This document shows positions 1 through 10,975 of a DNA stretch of 64,000 nt, piece by piece (the stretch's first letter is position 1; each line of letters begins with the position of its first letter). The position numbers and the translations under genes are program-made. The stretch comes from Spinacia oleracea. Taxonomy: Eukaryota; Streptophyta; Magnoliopsida; Caryophyllales; Amaranthaceae. A model generated the notes under the pieces. That model had not been told where the DNA came from and did not search any database. It saw nothing but the letters and a program-made list of their open reading frames with translations. The stretch covers positions 68,874,398-68,938,397 of the forward strand of contig NC_079487.1 in assembly GCF_020520425.1 (NCBI RefSeq), in the 5' to 3' direction.

Positions 1-108
1 TGTTAAGATTCGATCTTATTCGTTATTCTAGGTTTAATCGAACGGTGATGAAAGGTTCTTATTATAAGGAGGTTATCATCTTAAGAGAGGTTCTCACCAG
101 AACCTGGT

Positions 109-110
<2 letters not shown>

Positions 111-181
<71 letters not shown>
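111..181. repeat. (TA)n microsatellite
   Basis: An uninterrupted run of about 35 TA dinucleotides lies upstream of the first gene. Its length is probably polymorphic. A reading frame through it (repeating Tyr-Ile on the complement) is an artefact of the repeat. Confidence 0.98.
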
Positions 182-184
<3 letters not shown>

Positions 185-215
185 CTAATCCCAGCCACTG
201 CCATAATGGCATGAT

Positions 216-345
216 TATAAATACAAAAAAACGAAGCAAAAATATAAAAAGAAAGAAAAAGGTTCTCTCTCCTCAGATACCATAACTCCCACTCTCTCAC
301 CATTTTCTCTCTCCTCAACCTCCCACTCACTCCCTGCAACGGGCG
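216..345 (+). promoter_or_regulatory. Putative core promoter and pyrimidine-rich 5' leader
   Basis: TATAAATA at 216-223 is followed about 45 bp later by a CT-rich stretch (about 262-335) typical of plant 5' leaders. The first in-frame ATG with an open exon is at 504. The arrangement suggests transcription starting near 250. No transcript evidence is available here, and the gene downstream is decayed, so the promoter may be dead. Confidence 0.45.
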
Positions 346-759
346 AAAACCGCTCAAATTCATCCCTATTTAAATCGAATTCTTGCCGAACTATTGCAAA
401 AACAACAACACTTCATTCTATTAGTTCAATCACTCTTAATCAAAAAAATATTGCAAAAACAAATCGCGAAAAAATCTGAAAGTGCAAATTCTAAACAATT
501 TCGATGGAGAAAGGTGACGAAGATGCGATTGGTTCTATAAACAACTGCGAAAATACAAGGTTAGTGATAATCTAAAAAATTCAAATAGTTAAAATGTTTT
601 TTGTCAACTTCAATTAATTTTTTAATTTTTTGCGTAATTTTGAAATATTAAGCAAAATCGAGCACATGCAAAGAGAGGAAGCTGAAAACGCAACTGATTA
701 TGGTCTCAATGCTCCTTCAACAGAAGAAAAAACTACAAATACGTAAGAATTTCAAGTTA

Positions 760-3700
760 TTTACAGTTTCAAATAATAAAAAATCGACTTAACATTATTG
801 TTCTAAGCATGTTCTAATGTTAAATTTATGTTCAAAAATCAAGTTCTACAGCTAATAGTCATAATTTAATGTTTTTATACCAGATCTAATATTAAAATTT
901 AATGTTCTAATTTTTTCGGCATGTTCTAATATTATTAATGCATGTTTCAATGTTTTTATGATGTTCAAACCATGTTTAAAGCATGTTTTAATGTATGAAT
1001 GATGTTCTAAGGCAAGTTCTAAATTTAAAAGTCATGATTTAATGTTTTAATAATAGATCGATCTGTTGTTAGATAAAGAATGTTCTAAAAAAATTACCAT
1101 GTTCTAAACATTTTAAGAATGTTCTAAATTTATTAGAACATGTTTCATTGTTTTAGGCCATGATCTAATTTATAAAACAAATATTTTGAAATTTGAGCAT
1201 GTTCTAAAGGTTTTAGTCATGATGTAATGTTTTAGAAAATATACTAATGGTACATTGATGTTAAAATCATGTTCAAAGCATGTTCTAAGCATGTTCTAAT
1301 TTTAGAATGATGATATAAGGCAAGTTCTAAAGTTGGCAGTCATGATTAAAAGGATGTTCTAAAAAAAATTCCATGTTCTAAACATTTTAAGAATGTTATA
1401 ATGTCATTGCAACATGTTTCATTGATTTAGTACATGATCTAATTTTATAAAACAGATATTCTAAAATGTTTGAACATGTTCTAAAGATTCTTGACATTAT
1501 CTATATTTATGTAAATGCTCTAATATTTTCAGCAAGGAGGATCACATCCAATATGAGAAGAATGATAATGCGGTTGTTTCAGAACTTCATACAAATGCTA
1601 CAGAAGAAAATATTTCAAAACGTAAGTATTTAAAATTATATAAAGTGTCAAATAATTACATTAGTTAAATTGATGTTTTAAGCATGTTCTAATTGTTAAA
1701 TTAATGTTCGAAGCATTTGTAGAGATTATAGGACATGTTTTAATGTTTCCTTGGATGATCAAATGTTGTAAATATAATGTTAAATTTTGTTGAGAATATT
1801 CTAAATATTTTAAAGCATGTTCTAATGTTATAAAGACATTTTTACTATTTGTATGCATGATTTAAGTCTTAAAAAACTTTTGCCCATGAACTAATGTTAT
1901 TTGCCATGTTGTAATTGTTTTGACAATAAATAATAATGTTCTAAATAATATAGTGTATGTTCTAAAAGTTATTTAAAGCATGTTTTAATGTTTCAATGTT
2001 TTAATGTTTTAATGCATGTTCTAATGTCATGCATAAAATTTTCAAATATTATGATGCATGTTTAAAATATAATATGTTATCAAAATGAAAACAGAGAGAA
2101 AACAGAAAAGGATGTTGCCAAAACAACAAAAACGGTCACATTTGGAAGTCCAACTGTGAACGAAGAAATTTTGAAAAATATTGTTTTGGAATGTGACATT
2201 ATAAGGTAATTTTCCAGAATTTAAATTATAATAAACATTTGCCAATGTTTAGAACATGTCTTTTACACTTTGATTTAGTATGCTTATTGCCTGGTCATTT
2301 TTTTTGACTAAATACAAATTTATTTATTGGAATGAGGATATAGAAGAAGATAATTGAAATCCAGAAAGAACAGATGATGAACAAGAGCCCGTATTGCAAA
2401 CAACTTCAACTGAATCAACAATTTCGATTCAAAAGTAAGTTTCAGAATTTTACTTCAATGTTAAATGCAAAATATGTTCTTTAATATAATATTGAAAGTT
2501 CTTACTCCATTTTCTTATGTTTCAAAATGTTTTAACAATGTGATAGTAGTGTTCCTGAAACTGAATACAATAGATTTTCTCAACCGAAAGAAATTATTAA
2601 ACATACCTTGATATTTACTACTGAAGGGGTACAAACCACTTCTGAAGTAATTCCAATCAAGAGGTAATAACCCTAATTAAATTTAACAATAAGAAAAAAT
2701 AAATTTCAATTTAACAACATTTACTAATAAATGTTTAAAACTACAACTAAACAGGAAAGAAAAAGAAAGGATCATAGTGAGGCTTAAATATCCACAACAG
2801 GAAAAAATTAATCCTAGGTATGCTGCTTATGTTCTAAAAGTGTGTCTCTTATGTTCTAATTTTCAATTACTTGGATTTTTTTTAAATGATCCTATGTTAT
2901 AGACCTGATCAAAAGTCGGGCTGGGCCGAGAGAATAAAAAAGCGGCCATTGTGTCGGGCTGGGCCGGGCCAAGGTTCGGGCCAATTTTGTGTGCCCAAAA
3001 CCCGCTATTTCGGGCCATAATTAGCGGGCTTTTCGGGCCATTTTCGGCCCGGGTTATAACTAAAAATGTTGTTTTGCATTGCCCAAAGCCCGCAATTTTT
3101 TTAAAAAGTTCGGGCCAGGGTCGGGCCAGGGCCCGAAAATCGTGCTGCGATAGGCTGCCCAAAACCCGCTAATTTTCGGGGTGGGCTCATGATGATCAGC
3201 TCTACTATGTTATAATCAAAAAATTATGTACTAATATTTGGAATAAACTATAAACATTTAGTGGTCAACCACCAAAAAAAGTTATATTCAACATTAAAGG
3301 TGATCTTCATGGAGTGAAGGCGGTGCCTACATTGGTCCATGATCAAAGGTAAATATTTTTTATCGAGATATTAACACATTTAGAATACTTGAAAAAAAGA
3401 ACTAATATAGTTGGATTTTAAATTTAAGTCACTTGAATCAATGTTATTTTTATCTGTAATGTATGTTCTAATATACTTCACTTATGCTCTAATATCATAA
3501 CTTTATGTTTTAATTAACCTATCCTATGTTATAATTGCATATATCTATGTTTTAATTACTTGTATGTGTGTACTAATACAGTCTGCAATATGTTGTAATT
3601 TTTTTTAGAAATGAATCGGAAAAGTTGGACATATCAACTAAGAATAAAGAATCTGAAAGATGGAAGAAAAAACAAAAGAGCCTTAAAAGGTCGATGTGCC

Positions 3701-5860
3701 CCAGAACAATCAAACAGAAAAAAAAAATGCCGAAGCAGAGCCAAAAAAAAAACAGAGGAAAAGAAGGAAGAGATGAAAGTTGATTCATTGAGGTTTCCAA
3801 CTGTTACAACTCATTCAAATGAGTTAGGAGCATCATCTTCGGGAACAAAACCAATTATTGAAGAAAACGAAGATCGTGAGTTAGAAATCGCAATACAATT
3901 GGCCGTTGCCAACTCATTGGAAAACATTGATTCAAAGTAAGTCGAAAATCCAAAGTTTTAGTCTAATTTTAATTTAAATATATTTTAATGATATAAAAAT
4001 ATAATTACATATCTAATCAATGTTTTAGGGATGGATCCAAGAAAGAAAACAAGGATGAAAAGTCAGATACAAAAGAACGGGAAGAAGTCCTTGTGGAAAC
4101 TGATAATGAAGAAACAGATGATGAACATAAGGAACATAATGAAAACATTGAGAGAGAAATACCGAGATCAGCTCCAGTGTATGTTCTAAAAACAAACCAT
4201 TATATTTTAGTAAATTATTTAAATTATAAAAGAATAACTTTTATTCATAAATTAACAGGTGGGAGAATGTAAAGAAATGAACCGGTTGCCCAATGGAGAA
4301 AAAGGATTATGGGGAAGAGGAAGATGATGCAGAAGGTGATGAAAATGAAGAAACTAATGATGATGAAGATGAAAACACAGAAAGGGATGAGGATGAGAAT
4401 GCTGAGAATAAATCTGAAAACCTCAAATCACCTTCTAGGTATGTTGGAAGAAAATTACACTTTCTGTTGTAATATAATACTTATTGTTCTAGTTTTATAT
4501 ATCATATTTTGCAGGTTATACAACTTTAGAAAATAGTAAAAACAATTAGAACACAAGAGTGATTAATTAGAACATGTGTACACTTAGTTAGACCTTATGT
4601 TAAGAACTTTAGAATGTTTAATTAGAACATGAGTAAACTTAATTTGAACATATAATATAATTAGAACACAGGACTGATTAATTAAAACATGTGTTAACTG
4701 AATTAGAACATAAGAGTAGTTTATTTGAATATGATTTAATAATTTAGAACACAATAACACCTCATGTTCTAATATAAATTCTACTTCATTTTTACTGTTT
4801 AACAGGCAGAAAGTTAATGAACAAGATGAAAACATTAACAGAGATGAAATTGTTGCAACTGCTCCAAGAAAAATGAAAAGAAAAAGCGTGGCAGCAAAGA
4901 CAAAGTTGCAACCAGTTCGACGAGTGGAAAAAATAATTGAATATGAAGCAGAAGATCCAATGGAAAAAGACAATGAAGAAACAGATGATGATATACTGCT
5001 TAGTCAATTCAAAGTTGCAAGGACACAACCACCAAAGAAAAGAACAAAAAAGGAGAAGAATGCAACAACGAAAAAGGAAGACGAAAAGGATGACAAAGGA
5101 CTTGCAAAAAAGGAAAAAGGAGTGGTACAGAAGAAGGCAGCCAAGGCCTTGGGAACAAGAACACCAACCTGAAGAAGCTTAAGAGTGCAAGAATCTGAGA
5201 AGGCTGTTGAAGAAGAGGAGGAAAAGTGAGAGATTGTAAAGGAAGCTAGAAAGAGAATTGGGAGAAAATCCCGTAAAACAATGAAGAAATAAGACTCTGA
5301 GATCGATGAAGAAGACCAGGAAGATGATGAAGATTTTGAAGTGGAAAAAGAAGAAGAACAAGAAGAGGAAGAGGAAGAAAAGCCGTTGAACAAGAGAAAA
5401 AGACAACAATTACAGGTAAAATTTACAATATTAACATTTCATGATAATAAACTAGAATACATAAAAAATGGTTAAAAAAACCAACAAAACAATTTGGAAC
5501 ATGTTAAAAAAATTAGAACACAAGAGAGATTATTTCAAACATGTGTTCATTGAACTAGAACATAAAAAGAATAATTCGAACATGTGTACAGTGACTTAGA
5601 ACATATTAATAATAATTAGAACGTACACATGCGTGATTAATTAAAACATGTGTAAAGTTAATTAGAACATAAGAGAAAAATACTTACATGATGATTTAAG
5701 AATTTAAAACAAAATAAGACCTTACATTCTAATATATAAATGAACATAATTAAATTATTTAAGATCCTATATTCTTATAATCTGTAATATGTTTACATGT
5801 TCTAAAATATGAATGGTATGTTCTATTCTTGCTCATCATATGTTCTATATGTTTTTTTTA
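760..5860. repeat. Field of degenerate ATGTTCTAAT motifs in introns
   Basis: Introns between about 780 and 2090 contain dozens of near-copies of (C)ATGTTCTAAT at irregular spacing. More lie at 2820-2860 and 3430-3600. From about 4540 to 5700 the same motif is mostly in reverse complement (ATTAGAACATG), then forward again at 5790-5850. Exons lack it. It is not a regular tandem array and not CRISPR-like. Confidence 0.85.
2900..3204. mobile_element. hAT-type MITE, 305 bp
   Basis: The ends are imperfect terminal inverted repeats: TAGACCTGATCA at the left and the complement of TAGAGCTGATCA at the right. The element is flanked by the perfect 8-bp duplication CTATGTTA (2892-2899 and 3205-3212). The interior is GC-rich with many GGGCC/CGGGC blocks, in contrast to the AT-rich intron around it. 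An 8-bp duplication and short TIRs are typical of hAT elements. There is no transposase, so it is non-autonomous. Small open frames inside are incidental. Confidence 0.88.
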
Positions 5861-7635
5861 CAGATTGTGACAAAAGCAGACAGAGACAAGGGAAAATTAA
5901 GGAAAATCGAAGAGCATGATGATGATGATCTGGAGTTATTGGAGATTGATGAGGATGCAATGCCAATTGTTCCAAAGAAAAAGAAAAAAGGTGGTCTTTG
6001 TATCAGAAAATTCCACCAACCCAATTGATTGAACTTATTAAGAAAATGTCTGGCGAGCACAAGGAAGCTATCTGGAAAATTGCATTGTGACGAGTTAATA
6101 CCAATCTCTCTTGATCTAAATCAAAGATCATTGGAATGATATCAAGAACATCCAATACATTTGGACATATAGGATGAGCACTTGATAAAGAGGAAATGAA
6201 GATGAACTAAAGTTTTGATGCTACATGCATAGCCTAAACAAAAGTTGGTTCTTGTTGTTAGGCAAACCAAAAACATACACGGGCAATTAGGCATCGTGAT
6301 TAAAAGGTGGTAACATAGGATTCAAAACCCTATGTGATACATGGGAAACTGAATAAATGATTAGTTTCCAAGTTCTCAGTCAAAAGATGAATCTCCGACA
6401 TCTCTGTGAACTGGTTGGAGTATTCCAAAAGGGTAGCATCATTTGCAATTCTACATAATTGAAATGAACTCATTATTGCCTAAGAAGCAATGAAAAAGAA
6501 TTGTTTCTAGTGGGAGTTCTTCAATGATCTCAGGTTGATCACAAGTCTGCTATCTGGATGATTTTCTATTTTAAATATGAGAATCATTCTAACAGCAATG
6601 AAATACTAGATCATTCTATAAACATATTCAAAGATCTTTTCATCTTACAAAGAAAGGCTTTCGATAGAAAGGATGCTAAGAATAGCAAAGTATGACAAAC
6701 TAAACCTCTACATTGAATGAGATACAACACTCATATGCAGAAATGGAATCAAGTTTAACTTCCATGAATGTTTTAAATATTGGGTGAAAGGCCTATATTT
6801 GTAAAACATTAAGTGCTTGATTTTGGGTTAGAGGCCCACAAATAAGGCCCACAAATTCGTAAGCACTTGGTTTAAAAATTTATCATTTATGAAATTATAT
6901 TTCATATTTCATTTAATCTTGGTTTAGTATGAATGATGAAGTCCAAGTGATTCAAAACATTCAAATGGGATGTCAATATGGATTCTTTGACAAAGAAACA
7001 CCCATAAGTGAACTTGAATATTGAATCACAAAAGGATCCCTAATCCAAGTCATTGAAAGGTTGGGAGACCAATGACTAATGAAGATTAGATTGCAAGTTG
7101 ATTTATAGTTCAGTTTCTTGAACTATATGGACTGGATGTCAGAGATCATTTGCATAGATACTTATTGGATCTTGTATCGAATTGACCATGAGAACACTTT
7201 AAGATATTAAAGTCATGTCATAAGTAGTTCTCATTAATGGTGATTGAAACCTATTCCTCAAAACCTGAGTAGTTATGGTTGCTTGTTTGAGAATTAGTTC
7301 TATTTGATGATCGCTGAACGTCGCACCGTAAAAGGAGACTATAAAAGCAGTTATTGGGCGTACTATGAATCAAAGTAAGTTGTTAATAAGTTATAAGAAT
7401 TGATTGTCCTCCTATCTTTGATAGGATATGGTGTTGTTGTTGTACAAGGCCTCGAAAAGAGTTAGATACTCTGAAAATGGATGGCCGTGCTCAAAATGGT
7501 TAAGGCTTAACCTTTTGTAAAAGTTTAACAGTTGAACTCAGTAATTCGAGAAACACTTCTGGACCTAATAAGGATGTCTTGAATCTTACCTTATGTTCAA
7601 TAAGTAACACTAAGAAACAAAGGAATTGGAATGCA

Positions 7636-7662
7636 CACTTGTCCGAATGACAAGTGGGAGAC
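7636..7662 (+). promoter_or_regulatory. Hairpin plus polypurine tract of Copia A
   Basis: CACTTGTC (7636-7643) pairs with GACAAGTG (7649-7656) over a 5-nt loop. It is directly followed by the purine-rich GGGAGAC, the plus-strand primer site, and then the LTR. The same hairpin sits at the same place in B, C and G. Confidence 0.7.
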
Positions 7663-8553
7663 TGAAGGAAATATGTCCTTCACCCAAGGTGCATTAGTCC
7701 AATACCAAAGGTTCATATTTATTACGAACAATTAATTCAGTGAGATCAAGTGATCAGAACACCTGGCTGGAGGAATGCTTCCGAACAGTGAGTTCTAATC
7801 CTAATTAGGCTCACATCTTACTCTTGACTGAACCTATAAGGTCTCGCCATTGGCATGTAACTGATCATCGGATTAAATGAATCAGAAATTCATTTAATAA
7901 TTTTTCGGGAAATTAGTTTGAAAACATAAATACACGATTTAACATTGGACCGTGAAATCGTATATCGTGATTGCGTATATTCGTAAGCTAGGCGAAACAA
8001 ATAATCGTATCGTACGACAATGCATCGTCAAGTACGAAACGATAAATAAATTATCGAAAGATAATTGAATGAAGCAAACACGAAGGCAAGCCCACAAGCA
8101 AAGCGCAAGGAGCAAAGGCCCATGGCCTTGTTGCCTTGGTTGTGCGCGCGCAGGGAAACCACAGCAACATCAACAACGAGGCCCATCCTACTGTGTGCTG
8201 CGTTGTGCGCTTGTGCAAGGGTGAGGTAGTGGGCCTTGCTGGCCGGTCGGGATCTATGCTTGGCCGGTTGGCTTGGCTTACTAAATAGGTTATTATAATA
8301 ACCTAGTCAAACATGTTTTCCTAACCTAATGCAAAACTCAGATTCTAACCTAAGGCAAGAGAAATCCTAAACTCTCTTTGTGCCTCCATTAGATTTGTTC
8401 TTCCCAAAAAGCAAACAATATTGAGTGACTTCTAAGCCATCAATCTCTAGACGGATCGGAACGTGTCGGTGAACCAAGTAGAGGAACGACATCTAGAGTT
8501 CTTGTTCGTGTTTGTGGTTCGTTGAACTAGGAAAAACATGCTACAAACGTAAG
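7663..8553 (+). repeat. 3' LTR of Copia A (truncated, 891 bp)
   Basis: It begins TGAAGG right after the polypurine tract and shares the family features of the G LTR: the hairpin at its first 20 bases, a TATCGTA/TACGATA-rich zone (about 7950-8060) and the AACGTGTCGGTGAACCAAG block near its end. The terminal part is missing because element F begins at 8554. Confidence 0.8.
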
Positions 8554-9292
8554 TGTAGACACCAAAATTGTGTCTCCCCTAGAGTCCAATGACAATATAG
8601 CCAATAGGTTTAGGCGATTGATTTTCATGTACAAGCGACCAGTTGCAAAGGACATATTTTAATTCAATTCTAAACTTTCGTTCAAAATTCAAGTATAAAT
8701 CTCAAAGCAAACACAATTGCAATCCAATCAAATTCTAATTCCAATTATCCAACTCCAATTCATAATTCCAATCCAAACAAGTTCAATTCCTAAGTTCAAT
8801 TTCTATTCCAAACTTCCAATTCAACGATACAAACCTTAGGCCCAAATCCTAACCTCGGGTTCCAATTCAAGCCTAAACACATTTCCAAAACACAATTTCA
8901 AAATCCAAGTTCAATATCAAGAAACGGATTCCACCATCATTCTTTGTGGCACTTTTCCACTCAAAATCATATAAGGAAAGTCAAATTCGGGCGCCGGCCC
9001 CAAAACCGAGCATTTCGGGCGCCGACCCGTAAAACCGAGTGAAACCCGTACAACTCAGCAATCTCAAGAAGCTTCCTCAAAAATATATCTTTAAAATACA
9101 TAAATATCCATTCCTTAACCTCCAAGCAAAAGGACGGAGAAGGTACAAAGAGCATCTTTTGCAAACCGCCAAAACGCCCAAAAGGACAAAAGCGGCGCGC
9201 TGGCTTGTGCCATCTGTCCTGTGCCACGTCAGCGGCGCCAGACGCCAAGGCCTGCGCCTGGCGCAGCTTTGCCCTAATTCCAGAAAGATTCC

Positions 9293-9300
9293 GATAAATA
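9293..9300 (+). promoter_or_regulatory. TATA-like box in F LTR
   Basis: GATAAATA follows a GC-rich inverted-repeat block and precedes a C/T-rich stretch, as expected of an LTR promoter. Confidence 0.45.
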
Positions 9301-9810
9301 CCCCCCTTTTTCTACGAACAAACGGAGTCTTCAAAATTCAAATCCTTCAATGTTCAAGCTTCTAATCCTTCAATATTCAACATAAAATCTCTACAAAGCA
9401 CACTTATACAAACACTTCAAGATACAATTTTAATGTTCTAATGTCCTAAGAAATTTGGGAGTCCAAGCTTGGAAATCAAGTAACACCTAAATCTAGGTAA
9501 GTTTCCGAGGACTCTCGAAATCAAAGTTTCTACCTTTCTAATTTCAAGTTTACTAATCCTATGATGTTCTTGTGTTGATTCATACACACTTGAACTAGGA
9601 TATGTTAACAAGGAGTAATATTTGAGGGGATTTCATACTTGAAACCCTTCCTCAAATGATCATCCAAACTCCTCCTACAAGTTTCAAGTTTCAATCTTTA
9701 TGCTTTGTTTTCAAAAAACATGATTAGTAAGGTTGATACTTTTACTCTTAAAAGTGTCACTTACAACAATCACACATTTTTACAAAATCAACACTTTATG
9801 TGATACAAAT

Positions 9811-10118
9811 ACAAAGTTTCAAATTCAATGATGTTTAAGGTTGTTTGTAATCACTTCGTTAAACTAGAATCATCTTCAAAATAGGAGCACATTAAAGATG
9901 AAACCTTTTCAACATTAAAAGTTCCAATCTTTGAGATTCAAGACTCCTCATTTCAATATTCAAGTACAAGTTTCAAGATTCAATGATGTTTAGGGTTATT
10001 TGTAATCACTTCCCTAAACTAGAATCATTTCAAAATAGGAGCATATCAAATATAAAGCCTTTTCAACATTAAAAGGTTCAATCTTTGAGATTCAAGACTC
10101 CTAAGTTCAATATTCAAG
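9811..10118 (+). repeat. Two-copy tandem duplication in F LTR (about 155 bp unit)
   Basis: Two adjacent segments share the blocks TCAATGATGTTTA, AATCACTT, AACTAGAATCAT, AAATAGGAGCA, CCTTTTCAACATTAAAAG and AATCTTTGAGATTCAAGACT in the same order, with modest divergence. Confidence 0.75.
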
Positions 10119-10195
10119 TTCAATATTCAAGTTCAATATTTCAAGTTCAATATTCAAGTTCAATATTTCAAGTTCAATATTTCAAGTTCAATTTC
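10100..10195 (+). repeat. Short tandem repeat, unit about TTCAATATT(T)CAAG
   Basis: Six or so 14-15-bp units built on TTCAATATTTCAAG follow directly on the larger duplication. A related looser array of CAATT/GCACTTCAA units lies at about 10330-10490. Confidence 0.8.
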
Positions 10196-10970
10196 TATGT
10201 TCAAAATCTAGGACACTTTAGGATGAGAAACTCGTCCTAAAGTTGAGATTTTTAGTTTTGAATCCGTGTCGGACGCACTTATTCTTAAGGAGTGGTTTGG
10301 CGTTCGGATCTCATTTGCTAAAGTTCAATTTCAATATCGCACCTTTCAATCATGCACTTCAATTAAGCACTTCAATATCGCAATTTCAATAACGCTTTTC
10401 AATTAAGCACTTCAATATCGCAATTTCAATAATGCCTTTAAATATTGCACCTTTCAATTCCGCACTTTCAATTATGCAACTTTACTTGCCTAGTCCTTCT
10501 AGGAAATGTGGTTTCCCACCTAGTCCATTTCTAGGTGGTGATGTACTTTACTAATTATGCACTTATTTTATATTGTGATGTTTCTTTACTTGTTTATTGC
10601 TTTCATCACCTCACATGCTAAATACAATAAAATACAAGGTTACACCATGCTTTACGAAGATAATTTCTTGGACAAACCGATCTTAGGTTCCCTTAAATTA
10701 ACTTTAAAGCAAAGTGGTCACGATACAAAGTAGAACTTCTATTTGTTCAAGTACTAAATCCAAACCCACATAGTGTCATGACTAGGGTTACTCGAAAATA
10801 TTTTGTGCCATGCATTTGAATATAATTTCTAAAGCTCGCGGAATAAGCATCTCGTTCCTTTGCCCGGATCTCACCCATCCGTTTCTAAGATTCAACGCCT
10901 TATCCGATATAGAGTCAACTTTGGTCTTTCCAAACGAGACCCTTAAAAAATGTTTGGTGGAGACTCCTTC

Positions 10971-10975
10971 AAAAT
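10971..10975. repeat. Target-site duplication of E (left copy)
   Basis: AAAAT here and at 16521-16525 flank element E exactly, establishing both of its ends. Confidence 0.9.

Larger units (their letters stand above)
504..6087 (+). pseudogene. Decayed 13-exon gene for an acidic/lysine-rich protein, 3' truncated
   Basis: Exons read with AG/GT borders: 504-559, 653-742, 1533-1621, 2097-2205, 2369-2434, 2547-2663, 2755-2817, 3262-3348, 3609-3936, 4029-4178, 4259-4438, 4806-5415, 5864-6087. Exons 1-8 join without a stop, starting MEKGDEDAIGSINN. Nearly all introns are phase 2 (intron 3 is phase 1, the last is phase 0). The product is low-complexity, Glu/Asp/Lys-rich and probably nuclear. Exon 9 ends in a ubiquitin-interacting-motif-like helix. 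Lesions: a frame change at the A-run 3743-3752; TGA at 4278; TGA 5170, TGA 5227 and TAA 5290 in exon 12; a frame change in the A-rich run 5976-5989. The last readable piece (IPPTQLIELIKKMSGEHKEAI) resembles the segment that precedes the Ulp1-type protease domain in plant transposon-associated proteins, but that is recollection, not a search. The gene stops where retrotransposon sequence starts. A-run shifts could be assembly errors; the four nonsense codons are less easily explained so. Confidence 0.7.
6088..8553 (+). mobile_element. Copia remnant 'A': decayed pol end plus partial 3' LTR
   Basis: Sequence from about 6088 aligns by eye with the decayed interior of Copia element B (around 27,500-29,040). 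It continues through a hairpin and polypurine tract (CAAGTGGGAGAC) into an LTR at 7663. The LTR start TGAAGGAAATATGTCCTTCA matches the complement of the LTR of element G (45679-46720), so A belongs to G's LTR type. The 5' part is missing and no open pol frame remains; only RNase H-like scraps are left. The LTR is cut at 8553 by element F. Confidence 0.8.
8554..10975 (+). repeat. 5' LTR of F, first part
   Basis: The LTR starts with a small hairpin (AGACAC 8557-8562 / GTGTCT 8570-8575). It contains GGGCGCC-rich inverted motifs (8989-9030, 9228-9265), a TATA-like GATAAATA at 9293-9300, and after it an AT-rich repeat-rich R/U5 region. It is interrupted by E at 10976; the last 77 bp of the LTR are at 16526-16602. 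No gene is seen in it. Confidence 0.7.

Noticed and set aside
94..363. Minus-strand frame with alternating Tyr-Ile residues
   Set aside because: It is the (TA)n microsatellite read as protein.
3743..3752. Certain inactivating frameshift in exon 9
   Set aside because: It lies in a run of ten A residues; an assembly or sequencing length error is as likely as a real mutation, so I do not rely on it.
4584..5409. Minus-strand Ser/Phe-rich frames opposite the acidic exons
   Set aside because: They are complements of GAA/AAG-rich exon sequence and the antisense of a well-supported exon.
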